Assembly: GCF_000426485.1 (NCBI RefSeq)
Contig: NZ_KE384529.1
Coordinates: 124,001 to 188,000 of the forward strand
Direction of reading: 5' to 3'
From: Indolivaga capnocytophagoides DSM 22835
GTDB lineage: Bacteria > Bacteroidota > Bacteroidia > Bacteroidales > Dysgonomonadaceae
DNA: 64,000 nucleotides
Part shown: positions 1-9,961 of the stretch, piece by piece
Layout of the letters: the number at the start of each line of letters is the position of its first letter
How positions within the stretch are numbered: position 1 is the first letter of the stretch
Notes under the pieces: model-generated
Seen by the model: only the letters and a program-made list of their open reading frames with translations
Database searches by the model: none
Told to the model about the DNA's origin: nothing
Position numbers and translations under genes: made by a program

Positions 1-408
1 AAGAAATTTGAAGAAAGAGCTAAGGTTCTTTCAGATTTCTTCGATAATATAAAAGTACTTGGCGACCTTCATGCCAATGGTAAATTTACTTTAGGAGAAA
101 ATATTGCTGATCAGGGCGGACTTCAGGTTTCATATTATGCATTCATGAAAACAAGAGACGGTAAATCTACAGAAAAGATCGATGGATTTACTCCTCAACA
201 ACGTTTCTTCCTTGCATATGCAAATCTTTGGGCTGGTAATATCAGAGATGCGGAAATAACCCGATTAACAAAGATAGACCCTCATGCCCTTGGAAAATGG
301 CGTGTGGATGGAGCTCTTCCACAGGTTGAATCTTGGTATAAAGCATTCAACATTACAGAAACAGACTCTCTTTTCATACCAAAAGAAAAACGAGTATCTA
401 TCTGGTAA
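1..408 (+). CDS. M13-family metallopeptidase, C-terminal fragment
   Basis: The reading frame is open from the first base, so this is the last 135 residues of a longer gene that starts outside the window. The motif GENIADQGG at about residues 32-40 holds the ExxxD element that gives the third zinc ligand in neprilysin/PepO-type (M13) peptidases. The protein ends in a Trp after a basic stretch (KRVSIW), as the family usually does. The HExxH motif must lie upstream and cannot be checked. Family members are secreted or lipid-anchored oligopeptidases. The stop codon TAA runs directly into a GGTCACAGAC palindrome fragment of the R92 repeat. Family assignment is secure; substrate is unknown. Confidence 0.88.
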   Translation, partial: KKFEERAKVLSDFFDNIKVLGDLHANGKFTLGENIADQGGLQVSYYAFMKTRDGKSTEKIDGFTPQQRFFLAYANLWAGNIRDAEITRLTKIDPHALGKWRVDGALPQVESWYKAFNITETDSLFIPKEKRVSIW

Positions 409-431
409 GGTCACAGACTTTTATTTAGACC
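409..431 (+). repeat. R92 palindrome fragment at a stop codon
   Basis: GGTCACAGAC directly follows the TAA of the M13 peptidase and is followed by a T-rich stretch. It matches the palindrome end of the R92 repeat. No central part or tail is recognisable downstream. Confidence 0.5.
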
Positions 432-447
432 AAAACCTATAACAAAA

Positions 448-479
448 AAGAGCAGATGAATAGCTATTCATCTGCTCTT
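448..479. terminator. Hairpin terminator after M13 peptidase
   Basis: A perfect 15-bp inverted repeat (448-462 with 465-479, AAGAGCAGATGAATA arm) has an A-run on its left and only a weak T-rich stretch on its right. It lies between two plus-strand genes and probably ends the peptidase transcript. Confidence 0.6.
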
Positions 480-607
480 CTCATATGTATAATGATCAGA
501 AACCATTTTTAAGTAAAAAAAGGCGGTTTTCAGCCGAATAAACCATAAATTAGCATCATATTTGATGTGATCTGAAAAGAGCATCAAGAAAGATTCAAGT
601 TATAGTA

Positions 608-1726
608 ATGGAATTTAGCAAACATACGGAATACAATATTTTAGATTCTCTGATAGATAATAACATACATTTTGCTTTATACAGATTGCCGAAAACAAAT
701 ACGATCAACCTGATAATGCAAAAATCAGATATCACCCAAACATTCTCCAATTTATCTGAACTGAACGGAAAAAACGGATTTACAATTGTACCATATCAGA
801 TAACGGGTAGTACTCCTGTTATATTAATAAAACCGGATGTAATCCTGAATAACGAACAGAACATACTGGACTATATAAAAAAGCTGGATTTACATCAGAA
901 AAATGGGTACAGACCTGCGTCTTATCCTGATAAAGAAGACTGTAATTCATTTGAGAGGTATTGCAAAGTTTACGATTTATTTCAAGAAGAATTGGAATCG
1001 GGAAAATGTACAAAACTAGTGTTGTCAAGGACTTTTGACATTGATAAAGGAGACCGTTTCTCAGCAGGAGCTTCATTTGCCAAGGCTTGTTCAAAATACC
1101 CGAATAGCTTTATATATCTATGCCATACTCCTATTTCAGGAACCTGGTTGGGATGCTCTCCGGAACGACTGATATCGGGTCAAGATAATCAATGGATCAC
1201 TGATGCACTAGCCGGAACACAGAAAGCTGAATCGGATATAGCGTCAGCTGTTTGGGACGATAAGAATAAACTCGAGCAGCAGATTGTTGCCGATTATATG
1301 CATCAGCAATTACAGAAAGCAGGTATAACATCATCTCATAACAATGTGGAAACCATCCAAGCCGGAAATCTATTGCATTTGAGAAGTGAGTTTTCGTTTC
1401 ATTTAGATAACCCTTCCCAGATAGGACATGTGCTGGACTTACTACATCCAAGTCCGGCAATAAACGGATTCCCTAAAGAAGAAGCCTTTAATTTCATTCT
1501 TGATAATGAAGGATATAACCGGAGCTATTACTCAGGATTTATAGGAAATCTGAATACAGAAGAAAGAACCGATCTGTATGTCAATCTGAGATGTATGCAA
1601 ATATTTGACAACAAATTAAGATTATATGCAGGTGGAGGCATACTTCCCTCTTCTGATTTATTTTCGGAATGGAAAGAAACCGAAAATAAACTGCAGACAA
1701 TTATCTCTATTATAGAAAATATCTGA
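608..1726 (+). CDS. menF: Isochorismate synthase MenF
   Basis: Converts chorismate to isochorismate, the first committed step of menaquinone synthesis. The 372 residues carry the chorismate-binding fold. The CTKLVLSR segment (about 134-141) holds the expected general-base Lys, GTWLGCSPERL lies at 178-188, SPAINGFPKEEA at 282-293, the AGGGI loop at 341-345, and the EWKETENKL stretch near the C-terminus supplies acidic Mg-binding residues. Length is slightly short of EntC-type enzymes because the N-terminal half is compact. It is the first gene of a menF-menD-menB-menC-menE run and ends one base before the menD start, so the two are almost certainly co-translated. The related anthranilate and aminodeoxychorismate synthases are excluded by this context. 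Confidence 0.95.
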   Translation: MEFSKHTEYNILDSLIDNNIHFALYRLPKTNTINLIMQKSDITQTFSNLSELNGKNGFTIVPYQITGSTPVILIKPDVILNNEQNILDYIKKLDLHQKNGYRPASYPDKEDCNSFERYCKVYDLFQEELESGKCTKLVLSRTFDIDKGDRFSAGASFAKACSKYPNSFIYLCHTPISGTWLGCSPERLISGQDNQWITDALAGTQKAESDIASAVWDDKNKLEQQIVADYMHQQLQKAGITSSHNNVETIQAGNLLHLRSEFSFHLDNPSQIGHVLDLLHPSPAINGFPKEEAFNFILDNEGYNRSYYSGFIGNLNTEERTDLYVNLRCMQIFDNKLRLYAGGGILPSSDLFSEWKETENKLQTIISIIENI

Positions 1727-1727
1727 T

Positions 1728-3392
1728 ATGTTTTCAACAAAAAAGAACATATTACAAACAGCAGCATTGCTTAAAGCATATGGGATAAAGCATATTGTTT
1801 TATCTCCGGGTTCTCGTAATGCACCTTTGATGCAGACTTTTTCGCAAGAGCCGTTCTTTGATTGTCATGTTATTGTTGACGAACGGAACGCTGCATTCTA
1901 TGCTCTTGGCATCATACAAGCCAAACAATGTCCTGTAGCGATATGCTGTACTTCAGGTTCAGCCTTGCTAAATTATGCTCCGGCGGTGAGTGAGGCATTT
2001 TATCAGCAGCTACCGCTTATCGTTATATCAGCCGACCGGGCACCACAATGGATAGGACAAATGGATGGTCAAACTCTCCCTCAACCGGGAGCATTCGGTT
2101 CTCTGGTGAAAAAAGCAGTAAATCTACCTGAAATAAGTAATGATACGGACGAATGGTACTGTAACAGACTGATCAACGAAGCTCTTATTTCATGTACAAG
2201 TGATGCTCCGGGTCCTGTACAAATTAATATCCCTCTAGGTGAACCATTGTTTGATTATTCGGAGCCAACATTACCCGAAATCAGGCGAATATATGCACCA
2301 AAGATAGAACAGACTATCGACACATCTTATTATGCTGAACAATGGAAAGAACTACCTAAAAGGATTATTCTTGTAGGGCAGAGTTTTTATTCGGAGCGAC
2401 TTATATCGATCTTAGAAAAGCTGGCAAAAGATCACAATTGTGTAATCTTCACCGAGTATTTGTCGAACTGTATATCTCCTGAGTTTATATCTAATTTCGA
2501 TGCTTTACTCTACCAACTCAGCGATGAAGATAAAGAATTATATAGACCAGATCTACTTATATCTTTAGGAGGGCATATTGTTTCTAAACGAATAAAACAT
2601 TTCTTCAGGCAATATAAACCAAAGGCACATTGGCTGTTGAGCAAATCGGGAGAGGTGGTCGATCTGTTTCAATCTCTCACAGATCTGATAAAAACTGATC
2701 CGACAGATTTTCTGACCGCTTTAGATAGCAATATTCCAAAAGAGGTAAAATCTACTTTTTGTAAGCAGTGGATAAATCCAACAAATGCGATAAAATATCC
2801 AGCGGATAATATACCTTTTTGTGATATTTGGGCTACGGGTAAATTTCTGAATATACTACCTATAAACTCTGCATTGCACATAGCAAATAGTTCAGCGGTA
2901 CGTAATGTTCAGCTATATCCGATAGATTCATCGATCAGAATTTATTGCAATAGAGGTGTAAATGGAATAGAAAGCACTTTACCTACTACTGTAGGATTTG
3001 CTGCTGTTTCAGAAAAACCTGTTTATCTGATTATCGGCGATCTCAGTTTCTTCTACGGACTAAATGCTTTATGGAATATCAAACACATAAAGAATCTCAG
3101 AATTTTACTGATAAACAATGGAGGTGGCGGCATCTTTCATCTTTTACCGGGATTGAATAAATCAGAATCCCTTAACGAATTTGTTTCGGCAGAACATACA
3201 ACCGAATCCTGTGATTGGGCTAAAGCTGCCGGGTTTACATACCTATCAGCCAAGGATAAAGACGAATTAAATAATCACCTCACATTATTTACTGTAGAAC
3301 AATCAGAACAATCCATCATTCTGGAAGTCATTGCGGATATGGATATATGCAAGAAGGCATTTCAGAAATATTACCATGATCTAAAAAAATAA
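1728..3392 (+). CDS. menD: SEPHCHC synthase MenD
   Basis: Thiamine-diphosphate enzyme that joins isochorismate and 2-oxoglutarate to make 2-succinyl-5-enolpyruvyl-6-hydroxy-3-cyclohexene-1-carboxylate. The 554 residues are full length for the family. The N-terminal pyrimidine-binding domain opens with the typical LSPGSRNAPL stretch. The C-terminal TPP domain has GDLSFFYGLNALWN followed by the INNGGGGIF segment, which fits the GDG-x(25-30)-N cofactor motif with the third Gly changed to Leu, as in MenD proteins. The TAA stop is the first three bases of an R92 repeat copy that fills the whole gap to menB. Confidence 0.95.
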   Translation: MFSTKKNILQTAALLKAYGIKHIVLSPGSRNAPLMQTFSQEPFFDCHVIVDERNAAFYALGIIQAKQCPVAICCTSGSALLNYAPAVSEAFYQQLPLIVISADRAPQWIGQMDGQTLPQPGAFGSLVKKAVNLPEISNDTDEWYCNRLINEALISCTSDAPGPVQINIPLGEPLFDYSEPTLPEIRRIYAPKIEQTIDTSYYAEQWKELPKRIILVGQSFYSERLISILEKLAKDHNCVIFTEYLSNCISPEFISNFDALLYQLSDEDKELYRPDLLISLGGHIVSKRIKHFFRQYKPKAHWLLSKSGEVVDLFQSLTDLIKTDPTDFLTALDSNIPKEVKSTFCKQWINPTNAIKYPADNIPFCDIWATGKFLNILPINSALHIANSSAVRNVQLYPIDSSIRIYCNRGVNGIESTLPTTVGFAAVSEKPVYLIIGDLSFFYGLNALWNIKHIKNLRILLINNGGGGIFHLLPGLNKSESLNEFVSAEHTTESCDWAKAAGFTYLSAKDKDELNNHLTLFTVEQSEQSIILEVIADMDICKKAFQKYYHDLKK

Positions 3393-3486
3393 GGTCTCAG
3401 ACTTTTTTATTGTTCGAGCAAGTATAAATGCAATAAATAACTATAAAACATAAAATATCTATATAAACTAATAGTTGCTTACTTAT
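3391..3486 (+). repeat. R92 repeat copy 1 (menD-menB gap)
   Basis: The copy begins with the last two bases of the menD TAA stop (AAGGTCTCAGAC) and ends in GTTGCTTACTTAT, whose final AT belongs to the menB ATG. It therefore fills the intergenic space from stop to start. Palindrome and tail match other copies; the centre is more diverged and its hairpin is weak. Confidence 0.7.
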
Positions 3487-4309
3487 GGCTACAGAAAGAA
3501 AATGGGAAACCATCAAAGAATATGAAGATATTCTATTCGATTACTTCGAAGGAATAGGTCGTATAACAATCAATCGTCCACGCTACCGTAACGCTTTCAC
3601 TCCGACAACAACAATGGAGATTGCAGATGCTTTGCGTATTTGTCATGAGAATCAGGATATATATGTAATCGTACTGACCGGTGCAGGAGATAAGGCTTTT
3701 TGTTCGGGAGGAGATCAGAATGTAAAAGGTAAAGGCGGATACATCGGTAAAGACGGTGTACCTCGTCTGCAAGTACTTGAAGTACAAAAACTGATCCGTT
3801 CGATGCCTAAACCTGTTATTGCAATGGTAAACGGCTATGCTATCGGTGGCGGACATGTCCTTCAGGTAGTTTGTGATATATCAATTGCTTCGGATAATGC
3901 TATTTTCGGACAAACAGGTCCTAAAGTAGGTAGCTTCGATGCAGGATTCGGGTCTTCATACTTAGCTCGTATAGTCGGACAAAAGAAAGCCCGTGAAATA
4001 TGGTTCCTTTGCCGTCAGTATTCAGCTCAGGAAGCTCTCGAAATGGGATTGGTTAATACTGTAGTACCATTTGATCAGTTGGAAGATGAAACCGTAAAAT
4101 GGGCACATGAAATGATGCAGCACAGCCCGATGGCATTACGTATGATCAAGATGGGTCTGAATGCAGAACTGGATGGACAAGCCGGTATACAAGAGCTTGC
4201 AGGCAATGCTACCCTACTCTATTATCTGACAGATGAAGCGCAGGAAGGTAAGCACGCATTTCTTGAAAAACGTAAACCAGATTTCAAAAAATTCCCTAAA
4301 TTTCCTTGA
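3485..4309 (+). CDS. menB: 1,4-Dihydroxy-2-naphthoyl-CoA synthase MenB
   Basis: Crotonase-fold enzyme that cyclises o-succinylbenzoyl-CoA to 1,4-dihydroxy-2-naphthoyl-CoA. The 274 residues align closely with the E. coli type as remembered: CSGGDQN (73-79) and the GGGHVLQ stretch (121-127) form the oxyanion hole, QTG (143-145) matches the bicarbonate-binding Gly of type I MenB, and [11 protein letters not shown] follows. The C-terminal [13 protein letters not shown] is also typical. The ATG overlaps the last bases of the R92 copy that separates it from menD. A second R92 copy in the opposite orientation follows the gene, so menB is bracketed by inverted copies. Confidence 0.96.
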   Translation: MATERKWETIKEYEDILFDYFEGIGRITINRPRYRNAFTPTTTMEIADALRICHENQDIYVIVLTGAGDKAFCSGGDQNVKGKGGYIGKDGVPRLQVLEVQKLIRSMPKPVIAMVNGYAIGGGHVLQVVCDISIASDNAIFGQTGPKVGSFDAGFGSSYLARIVGQKKAREIWFLCRQYSAQEALEMGLVNTVVPFDQLEDETVKWAHEMMQHSPMALRMIKMGLNAELDGQAGIQELAGNATLLYYLTDEAQEGKHAFLEKRKPDFKKFPKFP

Positions 4310-4318
4310 TTGGTATTA

Positions 4319-4410
4319 TTAGGTAACAGAAAGTATTTAATGATATATTTCAATGTGATAACTTACTTTTGTTGTTATGCTTACAAAAGCAATAGATAGA
4401 CCTGAGACCT
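4319..4410 (-). repeat. R92 repeat copy 2 (menB-menC gap, runs into menC)
   Basis: Read on the plus strand, the tail AGAAAGTATTTAATGATATA comes first, then the central ATAAC/GTTAT hairpin, TGCTTACAAAAG, and the palindrome as AGACCTGAGACCT. It aligns without gaps with copy 8 at 61.1 kb for about 69 positions with about 11 differences counted by eye. The right third overlaps the first 11 codons of menC as called. Confidence 0.85.
4364..4371 (+). promoter_or_regulatory. Candidate -7 box inside R92 copy 2
   Basis: TACTTTTG fits TAnnTTTG. If used, transcription would begin at about 4375-4378, essentially at the called menC ATG. It may be coincidental, since the other copies carry TGCTTTTG or an unrelated sequence here. 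Confidence 0.3.
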
Positions 4411-5462
4411 CTTTGAAGGTTCAGATAAAACCATATAACTTACAGTTTAAACGTCCTGCGGGTACTTCGCGGGGCGTTTACACCGATCATAAAATATGGT
4501 ACGTAATCGTTTCATCATCCGATAATCCTCGGCTTTGGGGAATAGGTGAATGTGCCCCGTTGTTTGATTTAAGCTGCGATTACAATGATGATTACGAGAA
4601 CAAACTCCGTTCTTTCTGTAAAGAACTTGAAAAAGACGGATATCTTAATACAGAAAAACTCAGAAACTATCCATCTATTTTGTTTGGACTCGAAACTGCG
4701 ATAAAACAGCTTGAACAGCAAGGCAGCTTTAAACTTTGGAATACTCCTTTTTCGAATGGCTCCGCCGGAATACCTATCAACGGACTTATCTGGATGGGCG
4801 ATTATGATTATATGCTTGAGCAGATAGAGGCAAAAATGCAGCAAGGTTTTCGGTGCATCAAACTAAAAATAGGAGCTATCAACTTCGACGACGAACTGAA
4901 CCTGTTGAAACATATACGTAAACATTTCTCTGCAACAGATATTACCCTTAGGGTAGATGCAAACGGTGGATTTTCACCCGATGATGCTTTAGATAAATTG
5001 AAACGGCTTGCCGAACTTGATCTTCATTCCATCGAACAGCCTATCAAAGCGGGGCAATGGGAACAAATGAGATATCTGACCGAACATACACCTTTACCAA
5101 TAGCTCTGGATGAAGAATTGATCGGTGTTAATAATCCCGAACAAAAGAAAGAGCTATTGGAAACTATTAAGCCTCAATACATCATATTAAAACCTACCTT
5201 ACATGGCGGTATTTGTGGAGCAACCGAATGGATAGAGCTAGCCAATTCTATGAAAATGGACTGGTGGATAACTTCGGCTCTAGAGTCTAATATAGGATTG
5301 AATGCAATTGCTCAATGGTGTTCGACCTTTCATAATTCATTGCCACAAGGGCTAGGTACAGGTTCGTTATATACAAACAATATAGATATGCCTTTAGAGA
5401 TAAAAGGCGATTGTCTTTGGTATAATCCTGAAGGTAATTTTTTCGATCCAAACAGTTTGTAA
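4377..5462 (+). CDS. menC: o-Succinylbenzoate synthase MenC
   Basis: Enolase-superfamily dehydratase that makes o-succinylbenzoate from SHCHC. Expected catalytic parts are present: KLK (162-164), metal ligands D194 (RVDANGG), E220 (SIEQP) and D245 (ALDEE), and K272 (ILKP). The family's conserved N-terminus begins around KPYNLQFKRPAGTSRG (18 onward). The first 11 codons, from the ATG at 4377, lie inside an R92 repeat, so this start is doubtful; a TTG at 4413 (codon 13) is the nearest in-frame alternative. menE starts one base after the stop. The called start is kept because no better ATG exists before the conserved region. Confidence 0.93.
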   Translation: MLTKAIDRPETSLKVQIKPYNLQFKRPAGTSRGVYTDHKIWYVIVSSSDNPRLWGIGECAPLFDLSCDYNDDYENKLRSFCKELEKDGYLNTEKLRNYPSILFGLETAIKQLEQQGSFKLWNTPFSNGSAGIPINGLIWMGDYDYMLEQIEAKMQQGFRCIKLKIGAINFDDELNLLKHIRKHFSATDITLRVDANGGFSPDDALDKLKRLAELDLHSIEQPIKAGQWEQMRYLTEHTPLPIALDEELIGVNNPEQKKELLETIKPQYIILKPTLHGGICGATEWIELANSMKMDWWITSALESNIGLNAIAQWCSTFHNSLPQGLGTGSLYTNNIDMPLEIKGDCLWYNPEGNFFDPNSL

Positions 5463-5463
5463 A

Positions 5464-6534
5464 ATGTACAATTTTGACAGAAAACAACAGACAATCACTA
5501 TCGAAGGGGTAAACTACTCAGCTAAAGACTTTGAAATGATTCAGGTATTCAATAACCCGTTTTGGAATGATCTGTACTCTTTTCTTCACGATTGGTTTTC
5601 TGATAATCCCACTCTTACTGTACAAACATCCGGTTCTACAGGTATACCAAAAGAAATACAGGTCGAAAAAGAAAGAATGATGCAAAGTGCCCGGCTTACA
5701 TGTTCTTTTTTGGGTTTAAAAGCAGGAGACAAGGCTCTGCTCTGCATGGATCTAAAATATATCGGGGCAAAGATGGTAGTCGTCCGATCTCTTATTGCAG
5801 GTCTGGATTTATATATAACAACACCTAGCGGCAACCCTCTCAAAAATGACACAACACAATACGACTTTGCAGCAATGGTTCCTATGCAGGTATTCAACAG
5901 CCTTCAAGACAAAGAACAAAAACAAAAACTTTCCCGGGTCAAGCACCTCATTATAGGAGGTGGAGCAATCGATCCTCAGATAGCCGAAGAAATACGTCTG
6001 TTTCCGAATCATGTATATTCAACTTACGGCATGACGGAAACCTTATCTCATATTGCATTGCGTAAGTTGAACGGACAGGATTATTCTGATCGGTACTATC
6101 CTTTTGATTCGGTATCTCTCAGTCTGTCCGCCGAACAAACGCTTATCATAGATGCACCTCTGGTAAATACAGAAAAGCTTCAGACCAACGATATAGCGGA
6201 ACTGTTAGAAGATGGCAGCTTTCGTATCATAGGACGTAAAGATAACATCATCAATAGCGGAGGTGTCAAAATCCAGATAGAAGAAGTCGAAACATTACTA
6301 AAAAGCTGTATTTCCGGCAATTTTGCAATATCCTCAATCTCTGATCCGAAATTCGGAGAAATAGTAGTACTTGTAATAGAGCATGATACAACTATTAATA
6401 TTACTGAACTAGAGACTACTCTCCCGCCTTATTTTATACCAAAGAGAACAATACAAATAGAACAGATACCTCTTACCGAAAACGGCAAAATAAGCAGAGC
6501 CAAATTAAAAACACTACTTCTTAGCCTTAGGTAA
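5464..6534 (+). CDS. menE: o-Succinylbenzoate-CoA ligase MenE
   Basis: Acyl-AMP-forming ligase that activates o-succinylbenzoate with ATP and CoA for MenB. At 356 residues it is shorter than Gram-positive MenE proteins and matches the compact Bacteroidota form. The P-loop [10 protein letters not shown] lies at 55-64, the [11 protein letters not shown] adenylation motif is in the middle, [14 protein letters not shown] marks the hinge, and the C-terminal [10 protein letters not shown] holds the catalytic Lys. It is the last gene of the men run, and its final 21 bases overlap the end of convergent nrdG. No terminator can therefore separate the two, and antisense overlap is expected. Confidence 0.94.
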   Translation: MYNFDRKQQTITIEGVNYSAKDFEMIQVFNNPFWNDLYSFLHDWFSDNPTLTVQTSGSTGIPKEIQVEKERMMQSARLTCSFLGLKAGDKALLCMDLKYIGAKMVVVRSLIAGLDLYITTPSGNPLKNDTTQYDFAAMVPMQVFNSLQDKEQKQKLSRVKHLIIGGGAIDPQIAEEIRLFPNHVYSTYGMTETLSHIALRKLNGQDYSDRYYPFDSVSLSLSAEQTLIIDAPLVNTEKLQTNDIAELLEDGSFRIIGRKDNIINSGGVKIQIEEVETLLKSCISGNFAISSISDPKFGEIVVLVIEHDTTINITELETTLPPYFIPKRTIQIEQIPLTENGKISRAKLKTLLLSLR

Positions 6535-7041
6535 CAGCATCCTGCAAACAATCGAATGATCGAATGTTTTATCCAGCTTTATAATCCTCTGATTGCTGCT
6601 TCCTCTGAATGCTAAAGACGGTGAATAAAGATCTTTCTCGAAACGCCCGTCTACCAAAACATCTATGTATCCTAGACATGTAGCCAGATCCTTACTCTCA
6701 ATCAATTGTTCGTATGTGTATCCGGTATAACACCAGATATTCTTACCTGTTCGTTCTTTAACAGCTTTCAATAATTGAAGAAACGATTGTGGATAAAAAA
6801 ACGGATCCCCTCCCGAAAAAGTCACCCCATCCAATAAAGGATTATCATTTATCTCATTCACTATACGATCCAGCCATTCTTCTGTCAACAATGTACCCAA
6901 AGCAGGATTCCAACTGTCGGGATTATGACAACCTTTACAATGATGGCTGCATCCCGACAAATAGATAGAATAACGGAAACCTTCACCATCGGCTATCGTT
7001 TCTTCATATATTTTCAGTATTCTCAAAGGATCTTTAAACAT
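6514..7041 (-). CDS. nrdG: Anaerobic ribonucleotide reductase activase NrdG
   Basis: Radical-SAM enzyme that installs the glycyl radical on NrdD. C31, C35 and C38 in [12 protein letters not shown] form the CxxxCxxC cluster motif, and TFSGGDPFF is the SAM-binding GGD element. The 175-residue length is usual. The start overlaps the nrdD end by 8 bases on the same strand, so the genes form one operon. The 3' end overlaps menE from the other strand. Confidence 0.96.
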   Translation of the reverse strand: MFKDPLRILKIYEETIADGEGFRYSIYLSGCSHHCKGCHNPDSWNPALGTLLTEEWLDRIVNEINDNPLLDGVTFSGGDPFFYPQSFLQLLKAVKERTGKNIWCYTGYTYEQLIESKDLATCLGYIDVLVDGRFEKDLYSPSLAFRGSSNQRIIKLDKTFDHSIVCRMLLPKAKK

Positions 7042-9454
7042 GCTTTACCCTATCTTTTTCTTCTGCTTGTTTTGCTGAGTTCCACGATTCAAGACTGCCT
7101 GTCAGATATCCTGTAATACGCCGCATACGCACAATATTCTCGCTTTTACACAAAGGACATTCCGCATAAATCACACCTTTATAACCACATTTACGACAAG
7201 TATCTACAGGATGGTTTATAGAACCATATCCAATATTCTCTTTATGCATCAGATACACAATCTTAAGTATTACCGGAATATTCTTCTTCGCTTCTCCATC
7301 CAGTTCAACATACGTAATATGTCCGCCTTTGGTTATAGCATGAAAAGGAGCTTCCAATTTAATTTTTTCAGCAACATTAACGTGTTCCTTTACATCAACA
7401 TGAAATGAATTCACATAGTAATCTTTGTCATTAACACCTGTTATAACTCCATACTTCTTCTTATCCATTTTCGTAAATCTACCGGATAGACCTTCCGCAG
7501 GAGTAGCCAGAACCGAATAATTAAGATTGTATTTCAGTTTATACTCATCTACAACCTTATTCATCTCCAGAATAGCATCGTATAAGGTCTGATATGCCTG
7601 CTTATTAATGGCATGCCCTTCGCCATAGATAGCAACCATTGCATTGTGTCCGCCGATAAAACCAATACCGAGAGTTCCGGAACGGATAATATCTCCTACT
7701 TCTTCATTCTGTTCCAAAAGCTCTCCACCTTTCCATAGATTATTATTCATCATAAATGGAAACTGGCGAGCCAATGCTGTACGTTGATACTCATACCTGT
7801 CGTACAACTGCTCAGCAATCATTTTTGTCAGATCACTTACCGATTTAAGAAACAATTCACGTGATACCTGCTGGATAGCCTGCTTGTCTCTTTCCGGATA
7901 AAGGCTTTCTGCCTTCATCCGGGCTTCTATTGCCAAACGGGGCAAATTCATCGAAGTAAAAGATAGATTACCCCTACCAACCGAACTCTTCTCGCCATGC
8001 AGATTTTCGAAAACACGGGTACGGCATCCCATTGTAGCGGTCTCATAAAGATATCGCTTAGGGTCATCCGCTTTCCACTTTTCATGCTTATTAAAAGGAG
8101 TATCTAAAAACATGAAGTTAGGGAAAAGAGCTACAGAAGTTGTCCGGCAAGCTGATAGCAATAAATCGAAATTAGGTGACTTAAAAGAAAATGCACCATT
8201 CAATGCCGCATCGAAATCAGTCATCGCCAAACTGTAATCCTCATCGGAATAAGAAACACCATCTTTAACTTTGAATATCTGAATAGGAAATACCGGAACC
8301 TCTCCATTTCCGAGTCCCTCCTCTGTTGCAGCCAATAGCTCACGAATAACCATACGGCCTTCGGGTGAAGAATCCGTACCGTAATTTATAGAACTAAAGA
8401 CAACTTGATTACCTCCTCTCGAATGCATCGTATTCAAATTATGGATAAATGCTTCCATCGCCTGATGAGTATCCTTCCGGCTACTCTCTAATGACCTTTT
8501 CAATACAGCTTCCAAATGTTCGGCACTAATCAATGAATGTTGTTTATTCAAACAAGCCAGCAAGTCACCCTTTTGAGAAGACAATAACTCAATACCAGGG
8601 ACTAGTGCTTCAACCTGATTCTTTAACCAATCTTCATTAACCGAGTTTCCGTCTAATTGAAGAAGCAGTAAGAGATTTGAACGTAAATGTTTACGAAACG
8701 TCTTCAACACACCTTTAGCCATAAAAAAATCAAATGCCGGTATAGATTGCCCCCCATGCTGTTCATTCTGATTGGTCTGGAAAACAATGGTTGCTAACGT
8801 TGCATAACTTTGTATCGACTGTGGAGTACGAATACTTCCGTTTTTCGTTCTGAATCCCTTTTCGAATAACTCTTCCAAATCATATTGCAAACAAGTCGTC
8901 GTTTTGGTCGGATAGTAATCCAGATCATGAATATGTATGTCTCCGTTTTTATGAGCCTGAGCATATTCTTTATTTACCAGATACTTTTCTGCATAATCCT
9001 TTGTAACTTCCGATGCAAAAGTCATCATCTGCCCCGCAGGAGTATGTGCCGACATATTAGCATTTCCCAGATTTACGTCATTCTTCTCAATAGAAACGAT
9101 ACCATCCATAATATGTTTCATTTGAGTTTTCTTATGACGCTCTATATTTCGCCACTCTCGGTAGATGATATATTTTTTTGCAACAACCGGATTACGCCTC
9201 ATCAACTCCTTTTCCACCAGATCCTGAATTTCTTCTACTGATGTTTTAGGTGTTTTAATCTCAGTTGCCACAGCAAAAGCTATATCGTACATCTCCCGTT
9301 CGCCATCGGGTAAATTGCTCGCCCGAAACGACTTGGTTATAGCATTCTTAATCTTCTCGATAGAAAAAGACTCCTGCTTGCCATCACGTTTGACTATTTG
9401 AATTTCGGAAAAGTTCATATCGTTTTTAAGTTGTTTTTGTAGAGAATCAATCAA
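7034..9454 (-). CDS. nrdD: Anaerobic ribonucleoside-triphosphate reductase NrdD
   Basis: Class III ribonucleotide reductase for DNA precursor synthesis without oxygen. An N-terminal ATP-cone starts at about residue 20 ([20 protein letters not shown]). The C-terminal zinc site CRKCG...CPLC precedes the glycyl-radical motif RITGYL, with the radical Gly at about 782 of 806. The called ATG at 9454 is followed by a second Met 13 codons on (MNFSEIQ), which may be the true start. The 197-bp gap upstream carries a composite R92 repeat with an extra long hairpin, so the 5' leader may be structured. No clear NrdR box was found. Confidence 0.96.
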   Translation of the reverse strand: MIDSLQKQLKNDMNFSEIQIVKRDGKQESFSIEKIKNAITKSFRASNLPDGEREMYDIAFAVATEIKTPKTSVEEIQDLVEKELMRRNPVVAKKYIIYREWRNIERHKKTQMKHIMDGIVSIEKNDVNLGNANMSAHTPAGQMMTFASEVTKDYAEKYLVNKEYAQAHKNGDIHIHDLDYYPTKTTTCLQYDLEELFEKGFRTKNGSIRTPQSIQSYATLATIVFQTNQNEQHGGQSIPAFDFFMAKGVLKTFRKHLRSNLLLLLQLDGNSVNEDWLKNQVEALVPGIELLSSQKGDLLACLNKQHSLISAEHLEAVLKRSLESSRKDTHQAMEAFIHNLNTMHSRGGNQVVFSSINYGTDSSPEGRMVIRELLAATEEGLGNGEVPVFPIQIFKVKDGVSYSDEDYSLAMTDFDAALNGAFSFKSPNFDLLLSACRTTSVALFPNFMFLDTPFNKHEKWKADDPKRYLYETATMGCRTRVFENLHGEKSSVGRGNLSFTSMNLPRLAIEARMKAESLYPERDKQAIQQVSRELFLKSVSDLTKMIAEQLYDRYEYQRTALARQFPFMMNNNLWKGGELLEQNEEVGDIIRSGTLGIGFIGGHNAMVAIYGEGHAINKQAYQTLYDAILEMNKVVDEYKLKYNLNYSVLATPAEGLSGRFTKMDKKKYGVITGVNDKDYYVNSFHVDVKEHVNVAEKIKLEAPFHAITKGGHITYVELDGEAKKNIPVILKIVYLMHKENIGYGSINHPVDTCRKCGYKGVIYAECPLCKSENIVRMRRITGYLTGSLESWNSAKQAEEKDRVKHV

Positions 9455-9485
9455 TTATCAATAAACCATAATCCGTCAGCCGTTA

Positions 9486-9656
9486 TTAAGTAACACAACA
9501 GCAAGTATTTAATGATATTTTTTAGTTGTAACAGACTCGGGTCATTATATTTGCCTAAGTAACGTTTAAGCGGTGAGAGCAATCAAGTTTACCTGAACTT
9601 TGCCGAATCGCTATAAACGGTTGATGTAATAGAATCAATAGGCTTCAGACCTTAAT
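9486..9656 (-). repeat. Composite R92 repeat upstream of nrdD
   Basis: On the minus strand the copy starts at the TAA stop of the CWC gene (TAAGGTCTGAAGCC) and ends in ATTAAATACTTGCTG and GTTACTTAAT. Between these ends it is about 75 bp longer than other copies. The extra part holds a nested hairpin at 9563-9619, where CGTTTA pairs with TAAACG, AGCG with CGCT, and an inner AGTT with AACT. It may be two overlapping elements, since a GTTACTTAG tail also occurs in the middle. Confidence 0.55.
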
Positions 9657-9867
9657 GTTTACTAACCTGAAATCTTGGATTAACACCAAACGAATGGAAA
9701 TTCGCACTGGTTTCTTTCAGGCAAGATGGACACAAACATTCATCGTAATTCTCTTTTACATAATCACGAACTCCCGACAATAAATAAATGCGGGTACAAC
9801 TGCAAAGATCGGTGCGGTCTTCACGGCACACAAAGCTGTCAGAACAGCGTGGACATATTTTTTTCAT
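9652..9867 (-). CDS. Small cysteine-rich CWC-type protein
   Basis: A 71-residue protein with CPRC near the N-terminus, then C14, C22, C24, a YDECLCPSCL segment and two more Cys in all, a pattern that fits the Cys-rich CWC family common in Bacteroidota. It probably binds a metal, likely zinc; its function is unknown. It has no signal peptide. The TAA stop is fused to the composite R92 repeat upstream of nrdD. The gene stands alone on the minus strand, downstream of the exporter pair. Confidence 0.75.
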   Translation of the reverse strand: MKKICPRCSDSFVCREDRTDLCSCTRIYLLSGVRDYVKENYDECLCPSCLKETSANFHSFGVNPRFQVSKH

Positions 9868-9961
9868 AATCTCGTTTTGTTAAAATGAAGGACTTAGTCC
9901 TTCTTGTTTATATTCCTTGTATCAATAAGGCTGCAGACTCTAAACAAAAAACTCTGAAACC

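Noticed and set aside
9563-9619. TPP riboswitch-like signals (TGAGA and ACCTGA)
   Set aside because: The order and spacing do not match the TPP core and the second helix is missing; treated as an unclassified hairpin.
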